Below, in pieces: positions 23,030 through 34,586 of a stretch of DNA of 64,000 nucleotides (position 1 is the stretch's first letter; each line of letters opens with the position of its first letter). Source of the DNA: Vicia villosa (Eukaryota; Streptophyta; Magnoliopsida; Fabales; Fabaceae); the NCBI RefSeq assembly GCF_029867415.1, contig NC_081182.1, positions 45,772,535-45,836,534 on the forward strand, given 5' to 3'. The notes beneath the pieces are model-generated. The model ran no database searches and was not told the DNA's origin. It worked only from the letters and a program-made list of their open reading frames with translations. Position numbers and translations under genes: made by a program.

Positions 23030-23098
23030 GCGTGGCACAATTGGTTAAGTTTTGTGTTGATAACCTCAAGGGCGTGGGTTCAACCCCGTGGAGGACCG
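23030..23098 (+). repeat. tRNA-like segment (Leu-like T arm), not a functional tRNA
   Basis: GCGTGGCACAATTGGTTAAG (box A-like) lies about 35 nt before GGGCGTGGGTTCAACCCCGT (box B with a folding T arm). Acceptor-stem pairing is not evident. It is likely a SINE-like or tRNA-derived insertion. Confidence 0.5.
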
Positions 23099-23544
23099 AA
23101 AACTCTTTTTTACCACGATTTTTCATCATTTCTTTTCACAACTTCACTTAATTAAATCACCATTCAAATTTAATCATTTTCAAATGATTTTTTTCACACT
23201 ACTCATTTATCATATTTCGTGATTATACAAAAATCACAAAAAAATATTATTTATTTAATATATTTTTATTAGGTTTAAAATTAATCCTTTTTAGTATGTT
23301 TTAAATACTTAAAAAAATGATTTTTCTTTGATTTTTCAAAACCTAATCAATTTCAAATAATCATGTGAATAAAACCTAATTTCCTAGGTCTTAATTAAGT
23401 GTAGATAATATTTCTTATCTTAACTTAGTCTGTTTTTGTTAAATAAACTATTTTACAAAACTCTCGATTAAACAGACGCTTAGGGTTTTCAGTCAACAAA
23501 ACCCTTCAAAATCTTCAAAATAAAAATACTTTCTTTCATTCAAA

Positions 23545-24115
23545 TAAATCTTGGGCCTCTCTTTGAGCTATAAGTCCCAATCCCTTTTGCTTTCATAAAT
23601 AAACATTTTTCATCTATTTTTCATAAACAGTAATCTTGGGCATCTCCTTGAGCTATAAGCCCCCACCTGTTTTCAAAACCCTTTTGTTTTTCAATAAAAC
23701 ATTTTCTGTAAATATCTTCGGCTTCTCCTTGAGTATAAGTCCCATCCTTTTTCTTTCATTCATCTGTTTTCAAAAATATTCAACTATATTTAACAAAATC
23801 TTCAACTGTTTCCAAAAACTTTCAAAAACATTCATTCATTTGTTTTCAATTCAATATCTTGGGCTTCTCCTTGAGTTGTAAGTCCCAATCATCTTTCAAT
23901 ATCCTGGGATTCTCCTTGAGTTGTAAGTCCCAAACATCTTTCATCTGTTTTTTTATAAACAATTATTTCTGGGCCTCAATCAGAGTGTAAGACCCAGCAC
24001 CTTTTCAATTTCAGTTTTCTTGGGCCTCTATCAGAGTGTAAGACCCAACACCTTTTCAATTTCAGTTTTCTTGGGCCTCTATCAGAGTGTAAGACCCAAC
24101 ACCTTTCTTTTTCTT
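23545..24115. repeat. Tandem array of TTGGGC...TAAGTCCCA units
   Basis: Eight or so units of 50-100 bp carry a GGGCTTCTCCTTGAG / TATAAGTCCCA pair. The last three (23965-24110), about 53 bp each with CTATCAGAGTGTAAGACCCA, are nearly identical. Confidence 0.85.
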
Positions 24116-24451
24116 TCATAATTCATAATCCTTAACAAAACACTAAAACACATCAAAAACATTTCTCTGCATTCATTCATAATCAAATAATTGTTCATCA
24201 TTCATTCACTGTTTACTTGCTATAACTCTCATATTTCATCATATTTGTTATACATGCTGCATCTATCATATTTTGTCATTATAATTGTTATAATTGTCCT
24301 ATTTCATCATATCTTTTATACCTGTTATATCTGCCATCATATTCACTATATATACCTCAATACCTGTTATACTTGTTATATATCTGTCAAATATAAACTG
24401 TATATATAAACTGCTTATATCTCCATCAGAGAAAACCCTAAAAGGAACACT

Positions 24452-24497
<46 letters not shown>

Positions 24498-25009
24498 ACT
24501 ATGACCAGGATTGAGGATTACTTCCCGGTGAAGCCTATCCTAATTAGACAACATAGTTTTTTCATCCCCAAGGAGGAATTATTCTCGGTGAAACCTCTTA
24601 AAACCCTTAGATCAAATAATAGGGCACATCCACCTGAAGAGAATTAATTCCCGGTGAAATCTATTACCCTTTTGCTTAGAGCCAAATCAAGAAAACCAAC
24701 ATAGCTTTCTCTTGTGCTATAACAAGAACCCTCGATTAGCCTCCTCTTGGGCTCACAATACAAGGACCCACAGGCTTCTTAGAAGTTCTCCCTCAGCTTC
24801 CTCTTGAGATTTTATACAAGGACCCTCGGGCTTCCTAAAAGCATAGGACAATACATAGTTACCTTTAGCCAACACCTGTGAGAATTCAATTCTTAGAACA
24901 TTCAATCACAATCATTCAAGTGTTCACTCAATCCTTGTATTGAGTCTTTCCCCTTCAAAGAAAGAGATATGGAAAGTCTCAACTCTCAATATCCAGTCAT
25001 CCCCGGTGG

Positions 25010-25860
25010 AGTTATCCTCAATCTCGGACTTTGTACGAGACAAAAATAGAGTCATTCATAGTCTCAAAACTCCAAAAGTTTGCCTTTCAAGACTTTTTCT
25101 TCAGTGAGTCCGCCTCAATCTTGGGATTTGTACAAGACAATAATAATTCAAACTCAGTAGAGTGACTTTCTCTCAGAGTCAGCCTCAATCTTGGGCTTTG
25201 TACAAGACATAAATAAATCATTTTCAAAGGTGTGTCCCAGCTAAGTCAACCTTAACCTCGGGCTTTGTACAAGACATAAATAAATCATCACTCAGTAATT
25301 TCATTCCCCCCTGAGTCAGACTCAATTCTGGACTTAATACTGAACAAATAAAATTTACAGTCTAATAAAACTCAGCAGAGTAATCATCAATAGAGTGAGT
25401 TTTAAACTTCTCTTTTAAAGCCTCAATCTTGGGCCTTGTACAAGACACCAAAAAAAAATCTTCTCTCTATATGTGAGACATGATTCATCTCTATGGAAAA
25501 GACATTTCTTCTATTACACCACATTCAAAAATACAAACATTATTAAATCATTATCCCATTTAGGTGATGTAAGAGGCACACTCTGTTGATTTCTATCCAG
25601 GTTGTTGTCCCTCCCGAATGGTTGAAACACCGTTCTTTCATATAAGAGATTGGAACTGTCATACTTGCGTCATTCAAGTAAGGTCCCTCTCTTATTATGA
25701 AAAGAACATTTTCTGCTACATTTCAAATATTTGTGGTGGAATAGGTGAGATATCTCACTGTTAAGATGACGACTTGTTTCTTTCCCTCATCAGAGATAAA
25801 CCTTTTAGCTTCAATCTTGGGCTTTGAACAAGACACAAATTCAATCATTATTGTCTACTA
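25010..25860. repeat. Dispersed array of CCTCAATCTTGGGCTTTGTA units
   Basis: CCTCAATCTTGGGCTTTGTA followed by CAAGACA recurs about seven times with 60-150 bp spacing (25015, 25110, 25180, 25250, 25420, 25810). It is internal to the Ogre-like LTR. Confidence 0.8.
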
Positions 25861-26316
25861 GTTCCGCGAACTACATTTGCTCTGACTTCCTCTAGGGATA
25901 TGTAGGCACGAATTTTGCAAGAATATTTTGGAGCAAACAAAACAAAAACCTAGTTAGGTTCCCCGTCTTTTCAAATAATTCACTCTCTCTCCTATCACGA
26001 AGGAGAAACTTTCCCAATAAGTAGTAAGCACAAACCAATCACGGATAAAAAATACATAAGGGCTCCCCTAGAGTACTACGGATACTTAGGGTGCTAATAC
26101 CTTCCCTCTGTATAACCTACCTCTCAATCCTTCGATCTCTCTCAGGTGCTCCCCACACCTACCAACCTAGGGTTTATTAAGTTCTTTTCCCCTTCCTCCT
26201 CGTAGGATAGATTAAAAGCTCGTATTACGCGTCTTCTATAACCAAAAGAAACCCCCAGGGAATCCTCTGGCACCCTTTCTGTCGGGTGGTTTCGTTTTCG
26301 CGCGCGACAACACCCC

Positions 26317-26621
26317 ATAGTTAAAGAAGGAATCTACCACGGTGAAGGTATAGTCCAGACCCCCCATTGCTGGAAAAAAAGTAATGATATCTAGTGTCTC
26401 TTGGTCCAACTAGTATAATAGGCCCATCAATAAAGAGTCAACCCAAATCATCATCGTAGAAGAGCAGTGAACAAGTGGAACATCACTATAAGGCAGGACA
26501 CCTGATCCAAGATCACAATTCATCAACCATCAACACATCTGATCAGACAGTACCCCATAACTCATCGAATTGAACGAAGACGATTTCAACTATCTACCAC
26601 ATATAAACCTTGTCTCAAGCC

Positions 26622-26688
<67 letters not shown>

Positions 26689-26935
26689 TTATTCAACACC
26701 TTCAACATAATTAACAATTCAACATTATAATTCAACATTATAGTTAGTAGCATGAAACTCATCATTATAAATTCAAGAAGATTAAACAAATCTTAAAATG
26801 ATGCAAATCCTCAAAACATAAAATGAATCCAATAACATCAAACAAAATTTAAAATAAATCCAATAATAAAACTTATATAAAATAAATATTTTTATTTAAC
26901 CAACCAACAGAACGAGACATCAGACATGTTACTTA
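26317..26935. other. Intergenic DNA with (AT)n tract
   Basis: No gene seen. (AT)n occupies about 26622-26684. 26330-26580 has more even base composition and may be retroelement-derived, but no frame was recognised. Confidence 0.5.
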
Positions 26936-27212
26936 GAGCATCTCCAATGGTGCAACTTACATTTGAGTTTTTTATGGGACCCATTAAGCCACATCATATT
27001 AAAAGAATTTATTTAATTTTAACTTTAATAAAAATTTGATATGGGTCCCACAACTTTACCTCATAACTTGATTTGATTGGGTACTACAATCTTTTAGTTG
27101 TTCGATTGCAATGCAACTCTATTATGACATGGCAAATTTTTTAAATATTTAATTATTAAATTAATAGTACATGTGGAGAACTCAATAGAAGAAACTACTA
27201 TTGGAGATGGTC
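26936..27212. mobile_element. Tourist-like (PIF/Harbinger) MITE, 277 bp
   Basis: Terminal inverted repeats GAGCATCTCCAATGG and (inverse) GACCATCTCCAATAG are flanked by the 3-bp duplication TTA (26933-26935, 27213-27215), the target choice of PIF/Harbinger elements. AT-rich, non-coding. Confidence 0.85.
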
Positions 27213-27337
27213 TTAGTGATATTGAATTGAAAACTTGAGCTCAATCGACCGTCTAAAATATTTAGTGATATTGATATGATTTATCACTCCTAATTATAAT
27301 TAATAGAGTTGTTAATTGAGTGAAAATCTAAAAATAA

Positions 27338-27399
<62 letters not shown>

Positions 27400-29219
27400 C
27401 TGAATCAATTCTATATAAACAATTATTTTGAGACTAAAAAGACAAGTGAGACTTTGGTCAATAATTAAATAATGACAAAAATAATTAAATAATTAATTGG
27501 ATAATTTGTCGCATCAAATTAATTAAAAAATGAAATAATTCTATGGATCCAACCGAAGCTACTTTTAGTTTGTCAAGCCACATGTGGTAAACTTTAGTCA
27601 AAGCAAACCTAATTAGTAATGTCTTATGATGTAATTTGTGTTTTTTTGTCAATATAAGATGATGTCAGCATAAATAAAAGTAAACAAGAATGAGTTGTAT
27701 ATAGGAGTGAAAATTGAAAGATTCCGTTCCACAAAAACTTGTTAATGGAATTGGGGAGCTAGGGCTTTTAAAAAAAATGATGAAGCAAATTTTCGAATGA
27801 GACTACTGAAATCTAAATAACTGGATCGTTATATTTAGTTATTAAATTAAATTATATTGTACAAAAAGTTTTAGAATTGAATCGAAATTAAAAATAAAAA
27901 ATATAAAATAAGTTTTAACTTTTTTAAAATTACTTTTAAAAACTTAATAGTGCAATTCTTTAATATGGTTCGGTTAAATTTTGAGTAAATTAAAATGGTT
28001 TGGTTTAATTTAATTTATTTTTTTAATAAATCATACCATGAATAACCCTATATATTCACCATTGGAGATGTATGACTAAAACTTCTGTCTTATATGTAAA
28101 ATTAAGTTTGGGAGTTTGAAAGGAAAGGAAGGGGAAAATTTTGAAAAAATAAAAATATTCGGTGAAAATAATTGAATGATTTTGATTTGGAAGGTTTCAG
28201 AGGATTTATTTTTATTCATAACACCAAAGATTCTTTAAATTGGGAAAATTCAAATTTTGTATAGAAGGAGGGCTTTGGAGATTTTTGGAGGATTTATATA
28301 AAATTTTAAAATATCTTTTATGTTGTTATAGTATTCAAAAAATTAAAAATACAGTAATAATATACACTCTTTTATTATTTTATACAATTTTTTTTTTAAA
28401 TGTCAATTTTTTTTTTATATTTTAAAAAAATTAGTTTTCAAAAACCTTCACCTCTCCTCATCTCCAAACTCTCAAACATAGTCTAAATAAATAAAGGAAT
28501 GAGGTGACCATGTGAGCCTGGTATATTTAAGAGCTGCGCTATGTTTACACCAATTTTTCTACATCGTATTTAATAACAAAGTAAAAAAATCTTCCCCATA
28601 AACCAAAGTAAAATAAATTATTAAAATATAAAATTAGTATGATTTATATATACAGTTACAATGGTGTAAGTGTTTAAAAACAGTGTAAACTTATCTTTTC
28701 CCTACTAAGACTAAAAATTATTATTAATATTTACATTTATAAAAACTTAAAAAAAAAAAAAAAAAAGCGATAGAGCGGACATGTTCAACTTATCAGATCA
28801 GTTTTGACCCCACTTGTATATTACTCCATCTCAATTTTGAATTAAAAACCTCAATAATAAAACCTCCATCTTGTTTGCGTTTAATATAAAATTGGCATGA
28901 CTTTTTTACTCGGCGAATAAAGATAACACGCAAATTTGGACTTTGTTCCACACCCTACATGGGCGCCTATTTAAAATTAGAGTCGTATCAAACAAATTTC
29001 TGTTTTATTTTAAAATTAAACTTCAAATAAAAAGATAACATGAATTTAAAAAATAATCAAAACATATTATTTAAATCTTAATATATACAAATGCAAGGTT
29101 GTCATGATGGCAACCCTAGCCACATGTCAACCTGATAGCAACTCTAAGCCCAAACCCTAATTCTAAATTTACTAATTTGACCCCACACCCTAATTTTAAC
29201 TTTACTAATTTAACCCTAC
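27213..29219. other. AT-rich intergenic DNA with (ATA)n
   Basis: (ATA)n at 27340-27396. No coding content. TGTTTACACC (28542) and its rough inverse at 28685-28695 hint at a small degraded MITE. A poly-A run lies at 28749-28766. Confidence 0.5.
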
Positions 29220-29604
29220 ATTAAGATTAAATATAATAATAATAATAATAATACCATTAATAATAATAATCATAATATAAATAATAAGTAATATATATTA
29301 CAAAAATAATAATAATAATAATAATCATAACAAAAATAATATTAATAATAATATAAATAAATAATAAGTAATATATATTTATTGCCACAATCTTAAATCT
29401 ATTAGTTATTAAATTGACAAAATATAAATACCTAAAATAATAATAATCATAACAACAATAGTAATAATAATAATAATAATAATTATAACAAAAATAATAT
29501 TAATAATTATTATTAATATTAATAATATAATAATAATTATTAAAATAATACTAATCATAACAAAAATAATATTAATAGTAATATTAATAATAGTTATTAA
29601 TGTT

Positions 29605-29641
<37 letters not shown>

Positions 29642-30076
29642 TAAATAATAAGTAATATATATTTATTGCCACAATTTGAAATCTATTAGTTATTGAATTG
29701 ACATGATATTAATAATTAAAATAATAATAATAACCTTAACAACAACAACAAAAATAATAATCATAATAAAAATAATATTAATAATAATATAAATAAATAA
29801 TAAGTAATATATATTTATTGCCACAATCTTAAATCTATTAGTTATTAAATTGACAAAATATAAATAATTAAAATAATAATAATCATAACAACAACAGTAA
29901 TAATAATAATTAAAATAATAATAATCATAACAAAAATAATATTAATAATTCTTATTAATATTAATAACATAATAATAATAATTAAAATAATACTAATCAT
30001 AACTAAAATAATATTAATAGTCATATTAATAATAGTTATTAATGTTATTAATAATAATAATAATAATCATAATATA

Positions 30077-30153
<77 letters not shown>

Positions 30154-30155
30154 GT
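29220..30155. repeat. Large AAT/ATT array with higher-order repeats
   Basis: Nearly 930 bp of AAT, ATA and AATAATC permutations. A 60-bp non-simple block (TAAGTAATATATATTTATTG then CCACAATCTTAAATCTATTAG) recurs at about 29366, 29648 and 29800, with a partial copy at 29286, showing duplication of whole segments. It ends in about 80 bp of pure (AAT)n (30078-30153). Confidence 0.93.
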
Positions 30156-32076
30156 AGATATGGTGATGTATAATCTTCAAAATAATTGTTGCCCAACCCT
30201 AATTTTATATTCACTTTTTTTGTCCATCTAATTTATCAAATTTTTATTCATACAAAATAAATTACTTATTTAAAGAATGTTTTTTTATTAAACCCCTTTA
30301 TTAATAATTAATTATAACTATAATAATAATAATAAAAAAACTCTTCAATTTAAGCATAAACCCTAATTTTAATTTTACTAATTTGATCCTATATAAAAAA
30401 TAAATACTAAATATAAATATAATAATAATTATTAAAATAATAATAAAAATAATAATAATAATTGAAATATAATAATAATATAAACAATATATTATTTAAT
30501 AAGTGACACAATATTAATAATTAAACTAAAAATTTTATTTATTTTTTAATCTGTAATAAAACTAAAAAAAAATTATTTAAAAACAAATCTCATAAAATTA
30601 CTATTTTGATATGCTATTTGTGTAGTATTTTATTTATTTTTTAATCTCTAATAAAATATCTCAACAAAATATTAAATAGAACTGTATTATTAATCTATTT
30701 AATTAGACCTTTCATAACCACCTAGCATTCATTAGACCTTTCATTTCATCGGTTATAAAATTTATTTGTACATTCAATTAATTTTCAATTTTATTCTTCA
30801 ATTACTCTTAATCATTAAAATGGCCTTTTATTCCATATTTTCGGTTACAAAATTCATTTACATATTCAATGGATTCTCATTTTATTCTTCAATTATATAT
30901 AATTTGTCTCATCTTTCCTGCCTCTCAACTATCCTATTTATTCTCACCACGGATTCCAATCATATATTTCTCAAAAATCTTACTAATACTACGTCAAATA
31001 CTATGATTAAACTTAGAATCAGTCAGATATGGTATAATATGAACATTACTAGAAGAAAAGAATTAATTAGCACATATATGATCTTAATAGATGAAAAGGT
31101 ACTCTCATTTCATCTATTTCTTTATTAAATTATTTTTTGTTAATATTTTCTTTTGATATAGTATTTAAAAGTTTAAAATATGAAGAGTTCATATCAAATA
31201 ACGAATAGAAACAATATTATAGAAGAGTATGTAAGAAAAATAGAATAACATAATAAAAAAAATTGACACAGTAATAAAATATTCTAATCATGAGGCTCAA
31301 TTCTTGATTTCGTCTTACGATTAAAGTAGTGAAGGATTTTGATTATTACTTTTATTGCAACCTATATTTAGAAATTTATAAGTTTTAAGTTTGTAAATTT
31401 CTAATAATCGAGGCTTATAATAGTGAAATAAAATTTCTTAAATATTTTTTCTTACCTTTTTAAAATAAGAGAAAAATGTTAAATTGCATTAAAAAATGTT
31501 TATAATGATGTAAGTAAAAAATTTGGGATTTTAACGCATAATTCAATGACTAGAAATATTCACTTTCTGAAATATATTAATTAAATTTAATAGTAATATT
31601 AATTAAATTTATTTACATTGATCAATATAACATTTGAGAAGTGATAATAAAAAAGTTCAAATAAGTTTATTATACTAAAAGAAATTAATATAATCTTTTA
31701 AATAATTAAATATTTCACACCCGCCTTTTATTTATATGGAATCCTAAAATATAAAAACAATTACAACAACTAAAATATACTTAAAGTGTTTATGTGTGCA
31801 ATATTATAATTAAATATAATATATTATTTAAATTTATTGAACACTTTATAGTTAACAAAAAAATTATCTTAATTAACTTTAAAACATTTATAAAATTTAC
31901 AATCTATATTTAGATGCACTCTCGAATTTTAAATAATTTATTATATTTTTTATAAAGTTTAATATTAAATACATGTATATTACAATATTTAAAAAATTAC
32001 TTTATAATTTAATTTAATTTATTAAAATTATCATTTTTATATAATCAAAAAAACATAAACTATATATTCTGAAAAA
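30156..32076. other. AT-rich DNA, probable body of a non-autonomous Helitron
   Basis: No gene recognised. A Helitron 3' terminus closes the stretch at 32106, so some of it should be Helitron body. The 5' TC end was not located. Confidence 0.4.
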
Positions 32077-32106
32077 ACCCGTGCAACGCACGGGTAATTT
32101 ATCTAG
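32077..32106 (+). mobile_element. Helitron 3' terminus
   Basis: An 8-bp stem hairpin (ACCCGTGC, loop AAC, GCACGGGT) is followed 7 nt later by CTAG (32103-32106) and then T, the hairpin plus CTRR end inserted before T that defines Helitrons. Confidence 0.75.
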
Positions 32107-32146
32107 TTTATTAAAACGATGAGTAATAGGTAAATAAATAAGAGAA

Positions 32147-32318
32147 AAAGGGATATGCATTGACAGTGTAAAATATTTTTACATTGTCAACCAATCACAA
32201 TCATGTATCCAATTAAAGCACAATTTTAATTTAAAAAAACTAATATGATATGGCAAGTGTAAAGATTTTGATTGGTTGTATGTGTAAAGTTAATTTACAC
32301 TGTCAGTGCACTACCTTT
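32147..32318. mobile_element. MITE with TGACAGTGTAAA ends, copy 1
   Basis: Start AAAGGGATATGCATTGACAG and inverted end TTTACACTGTCAGTGCACTA (then CCTTT) are imperfect complements. The interior is AT-rich. Copy 2 lies at 32957-33109. Confidence 0.65.
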
Positions 32319-32546
32319 AAACTCAATAAATAAAACAACCATGATCAAGAGAGAGTTAGAACCACTTGATGTTATAATTGTCTTCCGAACACTCGATGGT
32401 GAAAAAAACCATTTCACACTTTTTTTTAATTTGATTTAGTTTTTCTTCTTTAAATATTTAAATTAATATTATATTATTAATACAAAATTAGTTTTGACTT
32501 AGCAACTGGCAAAGACTTATTTACTTCATTATTACGAGTTCAACTT

Positions 32547-32948
<402 letters not shown>

Positions 32949-32956
32949 AAAAGAAA

Positions 32957-33109
32957 AAAGGATATGCATTGACAGTATAATCAATCACCAACAAGTATCA
33001 TGCCAAGTCATCCTGATATTTTTAAGTTAATTGTGTGATATGACTAATTGATGAATTTTTATTGAATGACAATGTAAAACTATTTTACACTATCAATGCC
33101 ACTATCTTT
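32957..33109. mobile_element. MITE with TGACAGTRTAA ends, copy 2
   Basis: Start AAAGGATATGCATTGACAGT and inverted end ACTATCAATGCCACTATCTTT match the copy at 32147, with an internal deletion. Confidence 0.6.
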
Positions 33110-33114
33110 AACAA

Positions 33115-33120
33115 ATATAT

Positions 33121-33191
<71 letters not shown>
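33115..33191. repeat. (AT)n microsatellite
   Basis: An (AT)n tract with one AAATA interruption, immediately before the foldback at 33201. Confidence 0.95.
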
Positions 33192-33192
<1 letters not shown>

Positions 33193-33200
33193 CTTATTTA

Positions 33201-33431
33201 ATGAGAAAGAGTAATCTATATGAGAGTGAGAGAAAGTGATAACGACCGTTTGATTAAAATAAACGATTGAGATTTAATAATTCAGTTAAATTATCCACGT
33301 GATCCTCATTTTTCTCAACTGTTTCAGTTGAGAAGAAAGAGGATCACGTGACGAGATATTAAATCTCAACCTATTTTAATCAAACGGTTATTAATTCTTC
33401 CTCTCACTCTCATATAACGATACATTTTTCA
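33201..33431. mobile_element. Foldback MITE next to (AT)n
   Basis: Arms include CTATATGAGAGTGAGAGAAA and its inverse TTCCTCTCACTCTCATATAA, and CGTTTGATTAAAATAAACGA against ATTTTAATCAAACGG. The centre pairs GGATCACGTGA-type text with its complement. The ATATGAGARTGNGAGA arm motif is shared with the foldback at 2419. Confidence 0.75.
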
Positions 33432-33619
33432 CTAGATACACTCCATATATATATTTTAATTATATTAGCTATTATATTAATTAAGTGATTAAATAAATTT
33501 AAAAGGCTTATTAAATTTATTTAAAAATTATTTAATTAATTAATCAATTAAATAATTGGATAAGAGCCCAAATATGAGTGGATGTATGAGCCCAAATATG
33601 AGTGGATATCCTACACCAG

Positions 33620-34310
33620 AACACCCTGATAGTTCAGACTGTTTTTTATCCTTGAAATATTTGATTGAAAAATATGAGAAGCTAGGATATTCATCTACTC
33701 ATTACAGGCGCGGGCAATCAAGGAATGTTTAGGACAAATACAGATTGGTCTCGATTTTTAGAAAAAGAATCTTTGAGACTACTTTTAGAAAACTAAGATT
33801 TGATTTGATTTGATTGGTTCCTATTTTGTCTGAAGATCTTGCAGTTGTTTCAGAAAGGAGGAAGATTGGATTTATTTCAGAAGTTCAAGCCCATACTGTA
33901 AGAGTCTATAATAAACCTAGTTTTTCAAACATTCACAAATAGAAATCGTGTGTGAAAAATAAGGGTTGTTGTTTTAGGAGTCTTTCAAGTTCTTCGTGTG
34001 TTCTTTCTTTTGTGTCACTCATGTATCTTCTGATACATTGAGGTGGACGTGTGTTCTCACTCTTGAAGCTTTTAAGTAAGAGAGTTGAGTATTTTCTTGA
34101 TCAAAGCTTTTAAGAAAGATCAAGTATTGTTCTTATTTGAAAGTGTAATCTCTTATTTGTTTTCTTTGGTCACGGGTTGTGTGGTTGTGTTTATCATTGT
34201 AGTGATTGAAAGCTTAAGCCCGCGCCTGTAATGAGTAGCTGAATATCCTAGCTTATCATATTTTTCAATCAAATATTTCAAGGATAAAAAACAATATGAA
34301 CTGTCTGATA
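33620..34310. repeat. Inverted repeat, about 95-bp arms, around the SIRE-like LTR
   Basis: The segment 33625-33712 (TTTTTTATCCTTGAAATATT...TACTCATTACAGGCGCGGGC) recurs inverted at 34215-34305. Both arms keep an open frame containing CFLSLKYLIEKY and THYRRG. The right arm lies inside the LTR. Confidence 0.75.
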
Positions 34311-34518
34311 GTATATTTCCTTCTTGGCTTGGAAGCCCACGGATTAAGTGTTGTTGCACTGAACTGGGTTAACAATTACTGTGTTATTTATCTTTCTGCA
34401 TTTTGTTTTCAGTTTGATAATAGGGATGTTAGTCAGCAGATCTTATAACATATGTCATGACATTGTATGTTGTTAGGACATCTATCTTGATATCTATTGT
34501 GTAAGTGCCAAAATTTCA
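33727..34518 (+). mobile_element. 5' LTR of a SIRE-type Ty1/copia element
   Basis: The LTR region ends GCCAAAATTTCA at 34518. It contains repeated AAGCTTTTAAG motifs (34066-34120) and ATGTCATGACATTG. The start is set tentatively at TGTTTAGGAC. Confidence 0.6.
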
Positions 34519-34520
34519 AT

Positions 34521-34532
34521 TGGCATCAGAGC
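34521..34532 (+). promoter_or_regulatory. Primer-binding site (initiator tRNA-Met type)
   Basis: TGGCATCAGAGC, two bases after the LTR end, is a one-base variant of the plant copia primer-binding site TGGTATCAGAGC. Confidence 0.75.
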
Positions 34533-34586
34533 AGGCACCATGTTCTGTTTGTTGGGTAAGCTCCAGGGAGAATAATTTATGGTACT

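Larger units (their letters stand above)
21235..26316 (+). mobile_element. Long Ogre/Tat-like LTR region, about 5 kb
   Basis: Non-coding throughout. The 3' part contains ATACTTAGGGTGCTAATACC and TTCCCTCTGTATAACC (26089-26124), which I associate with Ogre-type gypsy LTRs of legumes, and ends in CGCGCGCGACAACA (26297-26310). Ogre LTRs are unusually long, about 5 kb, which fits. It carries two tandem arrays, two tRNA-like segments, a (CT)n and an (AT)n tract (24453-24490). No primer-binding site or gag follows, so it is a solo or truncated LTR. The family call rests on motif memory, not a search. Confidence 0.5.

Noticed and set aside
23030..23098. Functional tRNA-Leu gene
   Set aside because: T-arm-like and D-arm-like parts are present, but I could not pair an acceptor stem or place an anticodon loop.
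29409..30155. CRISPR-like or tandem regulatory array
   Set aside because: Eukaryotic simple-sequence DNA; no direct repeats with unique spacers.
29409..30214. Ile/Leu-rich frames in the AAT array
   Set aside because: Product of AAT/ATT triplets; no start context or conserved content.
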